Assembly: GCA_024362935.1 (NCBI GenBank)
Contig: JANCRA010000019.1
Location: forward strand, 11,776,501 to 11,840,500
Direction: 5' to 3'
DNA: 64,000 nucleotides
From: Setophaga petechia
Lineage: Eukaryota > Chordata > Aves > Passeriformes > Parulidae
In this document: in pieces, positions 1 through 13,700 of the stretch
How the letters are laid out: each line of letters opens with the position of its first letter
Position numbering within the stretch: the first letter of the stretch is position 1
Notes under the pieces: generated by a model
Database searches by the model: none
What the model was told of the DNA's origin: nothing
The model's input: the letters and a program-made list of their open reading frames with translations, nothing else
Program-made: the position numbers and the translations under genes

Positions 1-1678
1 TACTTAAACTTTCTGTCCTTCTTGTGCTCTTGGAGGAGGAGCCAGGTGAGAACTCAAAGTGAAAATTGCTTTTATGAAAAAGCCCTAATCTCCAAGTTAT
101 ATAAGTGTAAAAAGGAGGCAGCAAGAATGAAACACCCATGAAGGGGGAAAGGACTCCTCAGGGGCAACATGCACGGGTACTGAGTTTTTTGTTAGCTTCA
201 GGTTCTCATGAACTTTGGATTAACTTTTGCAAGTATGTGTGCTTAAACAGTGAAAAATAAAGTATGTTTGATTATTCTGTGGAAACTAAAGGTGTATTTG
301 TACTGGAAACAGGTCTTATCATTGATGGGTTTATATCATATCAGCTCTGTGCTGGTGTGTTCTATCCTTTTTAGCCATCTATTTGCTGCTCTTGCAGAAC
401 CTAAAAGCTGCCAGGAGATGTCACACTGTGCCCTGTTAATCAGTTGGCCTCTGGGCAGAATATTGAGAGGTTAACATTTGCATTTTGGTTTGCTTTATTA
501 GGTCAAATGTGCAGTCAGATGGCATATTGAATTTTCTGCTGAGTGTTTTGCCATCTGTTAAAGACAGGGCAGCTTTCATGGCTGTCTGCACGCTTTATAT
601 TGTCGCTGTTAGAAAAACTATAGAAAACTTTTTTTTCTTGGAACAAAACCCAAAAAATGGAACAGTTTTGGAGAGGATTAGTCTAATCTGCAAAACTTCT
701 AGTAATCTGGTATTTATGTGGTGATTGAGATATAAATTATTTTTGTTTGAAATTTGTTCATGATAAAGTAAATTTATGTGTGATGCTCAGATTTTGTAAA
801 TACTTTTGCTTTATTATTGGAAAATGCTGCAATGGAAGAGAGCCTCATTCATAATACTGTAGTGTAATTCTCTTATTTTCCTTTATATGATTGTTGGAAT
901 GAAGTAGTATAAGAGACACCCCATGCTCTAAATGGGGAAATCAAGAAATAATACAAATTAGAATTTGCTTTATCTAGAGACTTCTGTATTTAATATTATA
1001 TTATCAGGCTGTTGATGTACAATTCATGTACATTTTTAGACCTGAGAAAGCTGATTATAAATGTTATCATGTTGCACAAGCAGCTAGGACAACAAGCACA
1101 GATCCTGTTTTTCCTGATTTTCCTTGCATTTTTCACACTTTTGATTTTTTGCAGTCTGTTTAGCTACTTGAATCTGACAGTTCAAATTGTAATTGATACA
1201 TCTTGTCTACACTTGTATTTGTTATGCTGCTTTAATTGTGAGGGGGGAAGTCACAACTCATGTTAAAGAAAGAAATTGTGTGTTTGAAAATAACCTGTAA
1301 ATACATTCAATTGGAAATTGGAAGGTGATTCATAATTGTTGAAGTGAGGCTTTGGTAAATTTTGGAATAGGCTTAGCAGGAGGGAACCTACCTGGTTTTA
1401 AAGATGGACCTTGATACACAGTAGTGTCTCTGGGGATTAGACTTTGTGCCCAAGAAGCTGACTTCTACTTACAGATTTCAGATTAAGAGAAAGTGCTGTG
1501 CTAAGAGAAAATGAACTAAAACCTCAAAGTAATTCAAGCCTTCCTTGTACTTCACAAAGAATGTGAAGGAGGGGGGCAAACGCACAGTTTGCATTTATCC
1601 ATTTAGTACTGCAGTTCTATGAAGTTAAAAGCTACTAAAAATGCAAAATTATGATGCCCTTTTCAATGCCTATTTTAG
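1..1678 (+). other. CSPP1 intron (partial), nothing recognised
   Basis: AT-rich sequence with only short chance open frames. I looked for the expected preceding CSPP1 exon and did not find it. Confidence 0.6.
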
Positions 1679-1780
1679 GAGAGATTACGGCTTGAAAGAA
1701 ACAAGGAGTACAATCAATATCTCAGGGATAAAGAAGAATGGAATGAAAGACTAAGGAAATTGGGGAAGAAAAACAGAGAG
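1679..1780 (+). CDS. CSPP1: CSPP1 exon a (first visible)
   Basis: The exon is 102 nt, phase 0 to 0, preceded by TATTTTAG and followed by GTAATA. It encodes 34 residues with the KEYNQYL core, a helix rich in Glu, Arg and Lys, matching the N-terminal third of CSPP1. No in-frame upstream exon could be recognised in 1-1678, so the preceding coding exons are outside the window. Confidence 0.93.
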
Positions 1781-4700
1781 GTAATACAATTTTATAGTCT
1801 TATCATTGGCTCAGACATACAAAGTCAGACAAAATACACAAATAATGTTGTTCGATTAGGCTGCACTTTTATTAATGTATCTAAGCAAGTCCTGGTTGCA
1901 GCCCACATGGTGCAGTTTCTGGATCCTGCTTCCATCATGTCTGTCTGGTAGAAGGATGCTTTCATTTGCATTATTCTGAAGCAAATGCTTTCATTATTCT
2001 GATGCTGTGTCTGAAGCAAATCCCTGGGTTGTTTTTGATGATAAAAGTGATATCCCAAAAAGCTATCTACTTGAACAAAATACTGAACTCCACACAGTGT
2101 TCCTTAGCTTTTGTTTGTAGATGTTTTTTTCCTCTGTCATGTAGAAAGCCAGGCAAGTGTAGTGGCCATACAGAATATGGAGCTGTACTTTTGTGAATAA
2201 AAATCAAGGAGTCTTTGCTGCTGAAAGTGAACTAGACATAGTCTAGTTTAGTTCTGAGCTGAGGCCTTTGATTTGTATGGCAGCAAGCAGCTAGGAACAC
2301 ACACACACACACACCCTCCTCTGTTGGAAGGGGGAGAAAATCAGAAGAGTGAAAGTGAGAAATAGTGTAGATTGAGTTAAAGACAGTTTCATAGGTAAAT
2401 TAAAAGCTGCTCACACAAGCAAAGCAAAGCACACCAAGGAATTAATTCACTTCCCCTGGGCAGGCAGGTGTTCAGCCATCCTCAGGAGAGCTGGGCTCTG
2501 TCACATGCAGCTGTGACTTGGCAAGACAAATGCCATACTCAGAATGTCCCCCTTCCTTTATGGTGAGCATGACCCCCTAGAGAGTGGAATATCCCTTTGG
2601 TCAGTTGGGATCAGCCATCCTGGTTGTGTCCCTTCCCAGCTTCCCATGTACCTGCAGCCTCCTTGCAGGTGGGGCAGTGTAAGAAGCAGAAAACCCCGTG
2701 GCACTGTGTGTGCTATTCAGTAGGAATTAAATTATCACTGTTTTATCACCACTGTTTTCAGCACAAGTCTAAAACATAGCCTCATACAAACTACTGTGAA
2801 GAAATTCATCCCAACCAAAACTAGTGCAACAGCCAGTGGGATTTTTAGGTCTGATTAGCATTGTTCTGAGACTCTTTGTTTTAGTAATCTGGAAGCAATA
2901 GATTGATCTGTGAAATCTTCTTAACTTCAAAATTTTGTCTAGAATAGGTACATTTCCTTTTAAACTATTTTTGTTTAGTGATGGACTGTAATAATTTGGG
3001 ACTCTCATCTAGTGAAAGTTTTTAGAAGATTTAGAAGAAATGTTTAAGAAGTCCTTCCACTTCTTTTTAATATGAAAATTCTAAAGTGTACAGTAGTGTG
3101 AAAGCTAGGTCATTCTATAAAAGACCTCGTGTTTGTACCCAAAGCAGCTGGAAGTTTGTCTTCCTTACAACAGTTGGCAAATGCAAATCCCCCTGTATGT
3201 GTAATTTCTGTCTAGAAGAATGTTTCTTGTCTGTCTCTGGAAAGATTGTTTTCTCATGAGAAACATCATTTCCTTCAAGTGCACTTGAGTTTCATATAGT
3301 TGAAAACTGTTTTAATTTGGGAAGACGTCTGTAAAGCAGCATTCAGGCTTCTTTCAGATGTTCTAATTCAATATCTCATTCTTGCTTCCTTCTTCAATGT
3401 TTGAAGTGCTACACAGCAGTGATCCCTAGGAAATACTGGCAAAAGTGTAGCTTATTTTTGTGCAACTGAGTCTAAAAATCTCTAAAATTTTTCTACATGT
3501 TTGGGCACTTACATTTCCTAAGCTAACTTACCTAATGGAATCTATCAAGGGTTTTTCTTTTTGCTTTATTTGTCATCTACTTGGACCTTTAAGTTGCATT
3601 TTTATTATTCTGATTAGAAACAATTTTGCTATCAGAAAAGAACAAACAGGAAAAAAATGGTTAGGATTTGTTTGGGTTATGGCATCTCTGGAGGGGTATT
3701 TAACTGGTGAGAGTCAAATTATATATGTGATGTCCAAAATTTGATCCAACAGTTTAGATAGTCATAGGATAATCCTGCTCTGAGCAGTGTTATCTTCACA
3801 GTTTAGATTAGGCTGGTCAGGCTTTATTTGGTGGAGTTTTGAAAGGATGGAGAATCTACAGTCCTGGACAACTCGTTCCACTGCTTTAACTGCTTGATCT
3901 GAACTTCTGTCCCTCTGTATCCCATTGGAATTTTCCTTTGTGGCTGTTGGTTGTTTGAAAACCATGAATTCTGGTATCTGTGTAACCACCTTTTACACAG
4001 AGACTGCAATTAGTAGTTCCTCCTGTCCTGTACACACCCTCCTTAATCTTTTTCCAGGCTGAATAAACCCAACTCTGGCAGCTTCTCCTTTAACAGCTCA
4101 AATACCATCTCAGTAGCCACCCTCTGCACTTTCTCCAGGTCATCAGCAGAGACTGGGCACCCTACACCAGAACCTAAATATAAGATAAATACCGAGCAGA
4201 GAAGGATCACTTGCCTTGACCTGTGCAGATCCTGCAGCCCAGGGTGGGGTTGGCAGTCACCACTGCAAGCATGCTCTGCTGCCTCATGCTCCCTGCTTGC
4301 CCATGATTAACCCAGGCCTTTTTCTGCAGAGCTGCTCTCTAGGTGCTCAGGGCCCAGCCTGTCCTGGTGCATGGCACTGTTCTGTCTCAGATGCAGAGGT
4401 TTGCCTTGGCATTTGTTGATTTTCATGTGCTTTTTGTCAGCAGTTTCTCCAGTTTGTCAAGACCCTTCTGAGTGGCAGCCATATCCTCTAAGATATTGAT
4501 CCTTCTTCCCAGTTTGGTGCCATTTACATCCTTAATTTGTTTTTCATTAAATATTGTAAAGTATGAGTTAGTGTTGTCTTTATTCTACACTGGAAAGATT
4601 AGATCAAAGATTAGTACATAGAAATACTACAGGGTTTATGCAAAACCATTGTGTTTTTAAGGACTGTGTATTGAACACTTAGTCCAGAGTGTCATAGAGT

Positions 4701-7700
4701 TGTTTTTTATCTCCTTAACTATCCTGTCACAGACAGATTTTATGAAAAAGCTTTTCATTAAGATCTTTTCTCTTGAAAAGCTGAGAAGGTTCAGAAATGA
4801 AATGTAAACAATAATTATCTGTTGCTGTAAAATGTAACAAGTGCATCTTTGATTGGTTTCATGTAGTTGTTTTTAATTAATAGCTAATTACAGTCTAGCT
4901 GTCTCAGACTCTCTAGTCAGTCACAATCTTCTGATGAAATCCTTCTATTTTTTTAGTAGAGTTTTAGTATATAAATTTCTTTTAATACACTAGATATCAT
5001 CAAATAATAAATCAACCTTCTAAAACATAAAGTCAAGATTCTTGTCTCTTCCCTTGTCCTGAGACCCCTGCGAGCACCACCACACTGTCCTTTCTCCTAA
5101 TACTGACATTTCCTGAGGATTAAGAAATAGATTAAGAAATGCTCAGGTTAAAAGGCTTGTAGGTAAGAACTATTACAGACTTGCCTGAATCTGGGTAGAA
5201 TGAAGATACCTAGTCTCTTGATGAAGTAAAGTTTGAAGTGTTTTTTTTTATTCTTTGCACCTCAAAAACTGAAGGTCAGATTGGAGTTCATAAAAGATCT
5301 GTCCAGTATTGATAGCCTATCTTCTGAAAGACATTAGATAAAAGGAAGACTACATGTTTTTCCCCAAGAAAAATGAATAAGACCCTAGATTTTAAGCCCT
5401 TCTTGAAGTATTTTCCTTGCTCACCTCTTGCCTTTCTTTTGTTTTGGGTTTATTTGAAGAAATACAAAACTAAGGTTTTACTCAGTGTGATTTGTTTATA
5501 TTCAACTCTCAATATTGTTTCCATTAAACAGAATGAGATGCACAAGAATAAAACACCTATTGCTGTTACCAGGCTTCAGCCAGAGTTACATGCAGAAGTC
5601 CAGCCCTGTAATCCAGGTGCAGAACCTCCCAAGAAGGATGCTTTTACTTCCACAGAACGCTGTGAAGAGCTGCTAAATAAGAGATGGCTGGAGGAAGACA
5701 GGTACCACAGGTTAGATGATGAGGTTGAATTGAGAAGTCAACTATTAAATAAAAGATTTGATGAGGATTTGGATCCATCATGGGTTTACTAGCCAATCTG
5801 TAATTCCTACTAGGAAGCATCACAGAATTGATGAAGATGGTGATTTTGGTAGAAGATACTACAGAGTGGACTATGATCCTGAGACAAATGCAGAAATGGA
5901 CCCTAGATTTAGATCTGAAAGCACCTATGACAGAAAAACTCCCCGGGGTTTTTATGCTGAAAGGTATTCTTAAATTCTGTTATCTCTATTCTGCTATTCT
6001 GTTTTCTCCTTTATTTCTGTAGTGCTTGCTTATGGCCATGGTTTACTCACTTTAAATATTAGGGAAGATTCCCATGTGAGAGCAGGATTTTTGTAAGTAC
6101 TTTTGTACTTACAAAAAGGACCTTTGCAATAATGTATAGAAAAAATGTTGAAGAATTGGACCATTTGCTAAGACTATACATGTATTAAGTGGCATTTTAT
6201 ATGTCACAGAAAACCAAGGATACTACAGAAATTACTCCAGAAGCAGCAGTCCACAATTCATTTTTATGAAGATTGGTTTGCCAGAAAATATATTTGAAAT
6301 CAAACCCCTGCAATGAGAACCCAAGGTTACCTCTGTTTCATTAGTCTGTAATAGTTACAGCAAGTCAGTATTCAGTTCAGATTCCAAAACTGGTTTGAGC
6401 TTCAATTTTTGGAATGTGTGACTGTGTAAAAAAATGTAAAAGTCTATTTTTTAAAAATCCTCTTTTTGAATCCATGTCTTGCTAAATGACAGGCTTGAAA
6501 CATCTGTGTAGTTGAACCAAATCCTGCTGGTTTTAATAGGTACTAATCTCTGTAATAACTATACAGTTTGAATAAGCCTTTATGAAAGCCCAAACCAAAC
6601 AAAAGAGGGTCTCTTATATAAATTATTCAGGGAGAAAACAGATACTGTGTACTGTTCAGTATTAAATAGTCTTTACTGTGTTCACTGATACATCAGTTGG
6701 GTTACTTTGACATAAATTGTTAATCTTTCTCTTCTAGCTTACTCATTCAGAAGAAAAAAAAAGTACAGCCTTCCTAGTCATCCAGGGTTTGGCATTCTGG
6801 CCACCTTTAGGTATTCCATTGCAAGAAATGGTTGCTTTCAAAACCAGATGGCTTGTGGTGTGAAACAGCACCAAACTTGAAACTTGTTTATACAGCTAAA
6901 TAAAGCAGTAAATTTATTGTAAATAAATTTTTAAATGATATTTTAAAAGTGTTAATTTGTTCCCTTTCCAGGTCTTGGAAACACGAGTGTTGTAGTTATT
7001 TTTATTTGTGTTAAGCCTGTTGCCAGAATTATTTTCCTGCAATTGCTTCAGTGAAGGAACCACCAGTGTTCTTCCTTTGCAAGGCAAAATAAACACTTTT
7101 TCTTTTTTCTAGAATTAGCACTTAACAAAGACAAATTGTTGTACCATTCTCAACAGTGTTGAATATTACTATTATGTTTTGTTGTTAGTGGCTGGTGGAT
7201 GGTTTAAATGATCTTTTGAGTCATTGTTTACAGGGATAATTTTCTGGATAGTATGCAAGTTAATAACTGGGGGAGGGGAAATGCTCTTCTACTAGAAAAG
7301 CGTTTTCTGAATTCAGTGAACTCCTATTTCTTTTCCAGTTTCAAATGTCAAGAGAGTTAGAATAATTTTTCTCCAAAAATAGTTCTTGATATTCTTTCTC
7401 AGCCTTTAAAAAAAGTAATCGTAAAGGAAGTAAGTCTGTGGAAAAAATGAAATGTCTGGAAGTAGTTGGGAGAGGCAGACTCTAATAAATGTGTTATTGC
7501 TAAGTTTCAGACTGTGTGTTCTGGTGTGCTTCTAAAAAGCATGTATTTATTCATTCAGTGTTTCTGAAAAAGACTAGCAAATGGAAACAGTGGTTAAATA
7601 GACAGGAGGTACAAGATTGTCTGTTTTCTGCTGAGATTCAGAGAAGAGACTGCAAAGATAATCAAAATATTTTTGAAATTAACAGCAGTATTTAATTCTG

Positions 7701-10700
7701 TGTTAGTTAATACTCAGAGGGATGTCCTCTTTTTATTAGGTAACTGTTTGCCACTGTCTAATGCAGTTGGGCACACAGTCTATTATTTAAATAAAAATAA
7801 TCATTTGATAATGTTTCAGGGTTTACTTTGTTTTGCAAAGAATTTATATAGAACTATATAAATAAAATATCAGCAAGTATGGTGTTTGAACTTACAGTAG
7901 ACATCATATTGAATATTAGTAGACTAGTTTTTAGTTATTCCAGAAATCATGGATGGAATATAAATATCTGTGACTAATATATCACCAGGCAACCCATGAG
8001 TTATTTGGAGAGACCTCTGAAACTCTAGTTTTCTTTTAAAAGAGAATAGAGAAGACAGTCTTGTCTTTGCTGTTGGCAGACTTGGTGCATCTTCTTAAAA
8101 GAAGCTGCTGGACCATTACCTGAATTCCCTGAACAAGATTGTTTGGGGGTTTTTGTGTATATTTTCTACTAATGAATTATTATTGAAAATTAATTTTCAG
8201 TATTTCTTTATTAAATGTGTTTTTTAATCTAGTACTTCCTTCTCCTTTGAAAGGAGCTCTACTTAACCTCCTGTGATGTTCATTCTCTTCAAGGAGGAAC
8301 TTACCTGTTAGTGACAGCTCAGCTTCTGAAGAGTTAGCATTTTTTTTCTACATTTCAGGCAAAGTCAACTTTAAACACACTTGATTCATGATCGATGATA
8401 AATTCAAAAGGAGGCATATTTTTATTTGCTCTACTGAAGTTCTTAGGTTTTATATGGGGTTTATTAGTTTGGAGAGGCAGATGTTCATAACAGGACTTTT
8501 CAGAAGGGTTTTTGTTTTGAAGGGGGCACAAGGTCTGTGACATATTTCAACAAACAGAAATGGTGACTGGGAAGTGAGAAGAATTGCACAATGTTTTAGT
8601 TCTTAGGAGTGGAATTGTTTAGTCCATCCCCAGCTCTCAGGTCTGTCCTGTAAACAGGAGACAGCAGCTTCTTGATTGAATTGGGCCAGCATGTCTAGGC
8701 CTGCCCTGCTAAGCTGGCTACTTTTTACAAAAACAGGTTGCCTCTTAAATTTCAAGGTTTGATTTTTTGCTTCCTCCCTTACATCCTTTCATTACACTGG
8801 AGATTTGGCTTTCTGTTTCCTGGCTGTGCTTCAGTCTTATGTGACCAGCCTTGTAAGGAGTAGATGGATTGTTGTCATAAAGATGAACTTGATCATGAAA
8901 GATCATTTTGTGACAAGAGGAAAAATGTTCTTTCATGTTGTTCTGGTGGGTTGTTAAGATGCCAGATCAATGTTTAATAACCTGCTTGCATCCTTTTGCC
9001 TTTGATTATTGGCTTCTATTCAAATTAGAGATTGACAGAGCTGTGGTTATTTTTATGTAAAAAATGAGGGTTTTTTCCCCATGTTTACCTAGTTTTTGGG
9101 GTTTTTTTTGTTTGTTTGTGTAATAGGAAGTGCATGGCTCTGTCCAGCTCTGGAAAAAGTACAATTTTGATAGCATTTGTTGAGTAGTTTGTTTTTCATT
9201 GAATACCTATTTTTGCCCTATTTTGTCATGATAAGTTGAGGTCCTCCTTATAAAGCCATTATTTTGCAAGTCAAGAAAAGTTTATAAATTCTCCTACCCC
9301 AGATCTTTTCAGGAACAGATCTCTTGTGTCTATACAATATTTGGCATCTCTGAAGTTACTTGGAGTTTCTATCATATGATTTCACTTCTTATGTAGATGA
9401 CTCAAATTTTAGCTCCTGAATTTTTGTGTTCACGGTGTTGCCAGTCTTTTTCCTTGAACAAAAGTCACCTCATCCTTTTAAAGTCTGTCAGGTGTGTAGT
9501 GAAATGTAGATTGTCATTGAAGCAGCTTTTCATATCTGAATTGGCTGTTGCACCAGACTTGGCCAATAGCTGTGTGCCAAAACCTGTTGAAGACTTTGCT
9601 GGCTCCTGGGGATTAAGAGCAGCAAGATCTGTTTCAATTAATGTGGTGTGAGTGTCAAAAGCCCTTTAGCTCTCAAAACTCTTAACCAGGCTCATTAGAT
9701 AAGGGCTGCTGGAAAACAGGCTTGGGAATTCACATTCCAGGCAGAGAGCTGCCCTGACAGTGCTAGCAAAGTGAATTATTTCTAGAATATTTTGTGATAT
9801 TTTCAGGACTGGTTTTGCTGTCCAGTGTGCATTCAGGCAGCAAATGCATTTGCACAAAACTGCTGAACCTTCCATTTCAGATTGGCTGTTTCTGGGCAAG
9901 CATAGCTGAGTATTTTCTATTTCTTTAAGGCCCTGTCTGAATGGAATGGTAAGAGATGCACCTGCAGATTATGAAGATGAATTAAAGGAGAGAGCACGTG
10001 TGCGGCCGTTGTCAAGAACTGGAGATTCTAGGTGTGGTATACCGTGTACTTTTCTGATAATTGCACTGCAAAATCATGATGAGATGAAAATGTTGACTTC
10101 AAATCCCAAAACATAGTCTGAAATGCCTGATAGTTTTTCCTGAAGCTAGAATATAGCATAACAAGACATGTTTCCTCTGAAAATGGGCATTGAAGCTTGC
10201 ATGCCAGTTTTCTTTTTGAATTGATAGAGCACTTATTCTCCAATGATGACTTTTATTGAATCAAATACTGTGGAATCTTGTTTTCATAGTAGTTTTAAAA
10301 TTTCTTTTCTTCCTCTTGACTTGGTTTTGGACATCCTGAAATGATCTAAGTGGGTGAGGCAGAAGCAGAATACTTGTAAAGTCCTTACATAAACTCTTGA
10401 CTGGCACCATTCAGTCTGTCAGAATGGGTGAAGTGCTCAACTGAGTCAGTTTTTCTGATGGCTTCAGAAACCACAGGCAAATGGGAATTGTGAGAAGTGC
10501 CTTTTAGCCAGGCAGTTTCTCCTTTTGGGATATTTCTTTGGATTGTAGGAAAACTGTTTTTTACAAATGTGTCACATAGTGATGCAAGTGAGTGTGTCAT
10601 AGTTCCCACAGACTGTGTAGGAAATTCTTGAGTTTGATCTCTCCATTTTCTTTTTTGTCTTTGCCAGAAATCAGATGCAGATTAGTTCTTCAGCTAGTGA

Positions 10701-13700
10701 ACAGGCCAAGTCTGCAGGTGAAAGGCGATATGCAACAGGCCTTGTTCTTGGTATGTATCAAAACCTCACTAATAATGCTGAGTCAGCCTTTCTTTGCATA
10801 TGTGTCTTGGTTTGAACAGACAGGTGTCTGCTAAGGAAGGCAGGAGCCTTCCCTGAAGTGGAAAATGTAAACACCCTCCCTCCAAATTGTTAAAAATTCG
10901 AAATTAAGGGGTTTGGCTCTCAGGCAAAGATATGGGAGCAGGAATAACAGTTCTTTCATTAGGGAAGAAGACAAAAATAAAATAAACAATGCAGTAATAC
11001 AAAACAACACTGAAAGAGTCAGAATATGACACCTTGTTGGTCAGGGTGTTGGTAGCAGTCCAATTGGATTGTGGCTTCAGTCCTCCTGCCGTGTCAGGTG
11101 TGGTTTTGTTGGAGCAGGGATCCTGTAGAAGGGTGGAGTTTTCCTCTGAAGATCCAGTGGTGGTGTAGATGGGCCTGGTCTTTCTCAGGAAATCCAGTGG
11201 AAAAGGCAGCTGCTCCTCTGGGAATCCAGTGAAAAGGCTGTCCTGGTGTCCCAAAATCTCAGATTATATCTAGTTAGGAATGCTTGGCTCCTCCCCCTGA
11301 GGAGAGCGTCTCCCAGTGGGATGTTGTCATTTTATCAGTCATGCAATGACTCTCAGTGGCCCATTAACAGAAGATACCTCCTGGAGGGAGGATTGGTTTG
11401 TGGAAAAGATAAGGAAAACTGCCCAATTAACAGAATATAACTGCCACACCTTTAACAGATGGCAAATAGAATACACACATTACTTTGCAATCTAGGACAA
11501 TATGTTGTTTCTCCATGTGAATAGTTAAAAACTAGAAAAATGAGCATTTGTTTTTCCTTTTGCTAGTTGTCTCCAAGACTAGTAAATAAGTGTTATTTAC
11601 ATAGAGAAACTAAAGCAAACCATATTCCTTTTCCCCCTTCACATAACTTACTAATTAATTTTTGACTTACTAATTAATTTTGAAGAGCCCAAGTTCCTTC
11701 TTAGATTTCATTAATATTTTAAGGCTCAGATAAGTGATTAAATTATTTTTCCAAAATGAAGTATGGGAGAAATCTTAACCTCTGTATTGTTAAAGACACA
11801 GCTTTACAGTGAATTATAATTGAATCAATATGAAAAATGGTACTGTGGAAGATGATTCTGGTTATCTCTCCTGTAGCCAGGAAATTTAGCAGGAAACACT
11901 AGTATTGAGTGTAATACAGAGAAATTCTGGTGAAGACATAACATTCTTAGCTGAATTCAGGAAAATGTAAGGCAAGAATAAAAGAACTCTAGTAGTGCTT
12001 TGGATGGGAGCTTTTGAAGGCAAGCTAGCTTTGAATTATGGCGAGATAGATTAACAGTTGTCAGAATAATTTCTGTTAATTTTTTCATTTGGATTGACCT
12101 GATCGTCAAAGCTATATGTAGCAGGTCAGTTTTTTGGAACTGTTTAAAGGCAGCATTAAACCAGTGGTGTCATAGGGGTCCCTCTCTGGTCTGCCCAGTC
12201 ATCTTATTTGGGGTAACTTGAGGACACAGAGGTGTGAATTTGTACTCCTAGCAGTCCTGGTTAGAAGAGTATTGTAAAGATTAGGTAAATTAAAACTTGA
12301 TTTTTTTTTTTTAATGGGAAGTGATTTCAGACTGCCCCAAACTCACAAAACATGAGGTTATCTTGAACATTCTTGTCACTTTGTAGTCCCAGCACAAAAG
12401 GGACTACAAATCACAAATTTGATTTTTAAATTAAAAAATCAGTTAGTCATGCATCAGGTTTTTTTACTGTTCCTTATTTGGCTCTTGTTTTAGATTCTTT
12501 CCAGCTTCCTTCTCTTTATTATTCAGGTCTACTTCACCAGAAGTCCAGTCAGTTTGTGTACAGAGTATCTTAAGAGTCTTTGTGTCTGATAGTCATACAA
12601 TACTGAAGGTGCTACTGATGTTTTTTGGGGTTTGTTTTTAAAATAATAGAAGACCTCTGCACTTACTGGGGGGGAACCACGACAAAGTAAAAGTTTTTTG
12701 TGTTCCTTAAAATCTATGTGAGCTGTTATCACCATTTCCTTTTACATACACACATCTGTTGGTACTTTGCTAATTCTTAGCAAAGTAGTCACAGGAGCCA
12801 TCCTAGAAGTGGAGCAATTTACTATCCCTCCCCATGGGTTTGACACCCTTCAATTTTAATCTTCAGTTTTATGCAGAGCAGTGCCTCATAATTTTGGAGT
12901 GCCGTAGTGTATCTTCCTTAGGTGAACATAAGATTTAAAAATAATAATTTAAGTTACTTTTTTTAGTTGCTGTTGTACCAAATAGCTTTGAAATTTATAG
13001 CTTCCTTTTCCTATAAATCAGGAAAATTTATATTTTCCTACTGAAACCAGGAAAATAGTATTGAAAATTTTAGTCTTTTTGATCATCATACTCCAAACAA
13101 ATTGTCTATTAAAACTAGATATATTTTTTGTTTTAGTCATTAGAGATACAGTGTTTGTATAGTCTGCTGTGTTTCAGTTTCTGAATTGACTGAAAGGCAA
13201 TGTTTTTGTCCAGCACCTTTAGTGTACTCTGTGGAACATTTACACAAATGTGTGGTCATTTCCATTAGGTGGTCAGGACCGAGAACTTCTTCAGAGGAGA
13301 AAGGAGAAATACAGACAAGAGCTGATGGAACAGATGGCTGAGCAGCAGCGGAATAAGAGACGGTAATGGAAAGTTCCTGTCTTTTTAAAAGATAATGGTT
13401 GAAATTTAAAGGCATTCCATTAATTCAGTGTGGTAAGAAGCAATTTCATAACTAAGGGATTCCAGGCAGCTGAGTAATACTGCATTTAATTAAACTCATT
13501 GTCATGAGAGCTTTCATTTTTAATGAACATATTCACAAGCTTCCAGTGGAACGAAGAAAACGCAGATACTTTTTCATTTTTACAACTGATTTTTTAGTTT
13601 CTTAAGGGTAAAGAAGCTTTAACTAAAGTAATCTTTTTTTGCTGGTACAGGATTTCCTAAGTAGTTGGAAAAGTTGAAAATTATTTTGTTTTCGCCCTCC

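Larger units (their letters stand above)
1781..5531 (+). other. CSPP1 intron a-b
   Basis: Holds the degraded LTR and the CR1 fragment listed separately; the rest is unannotatable AT-rich sequence. Confidence 0.8.
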
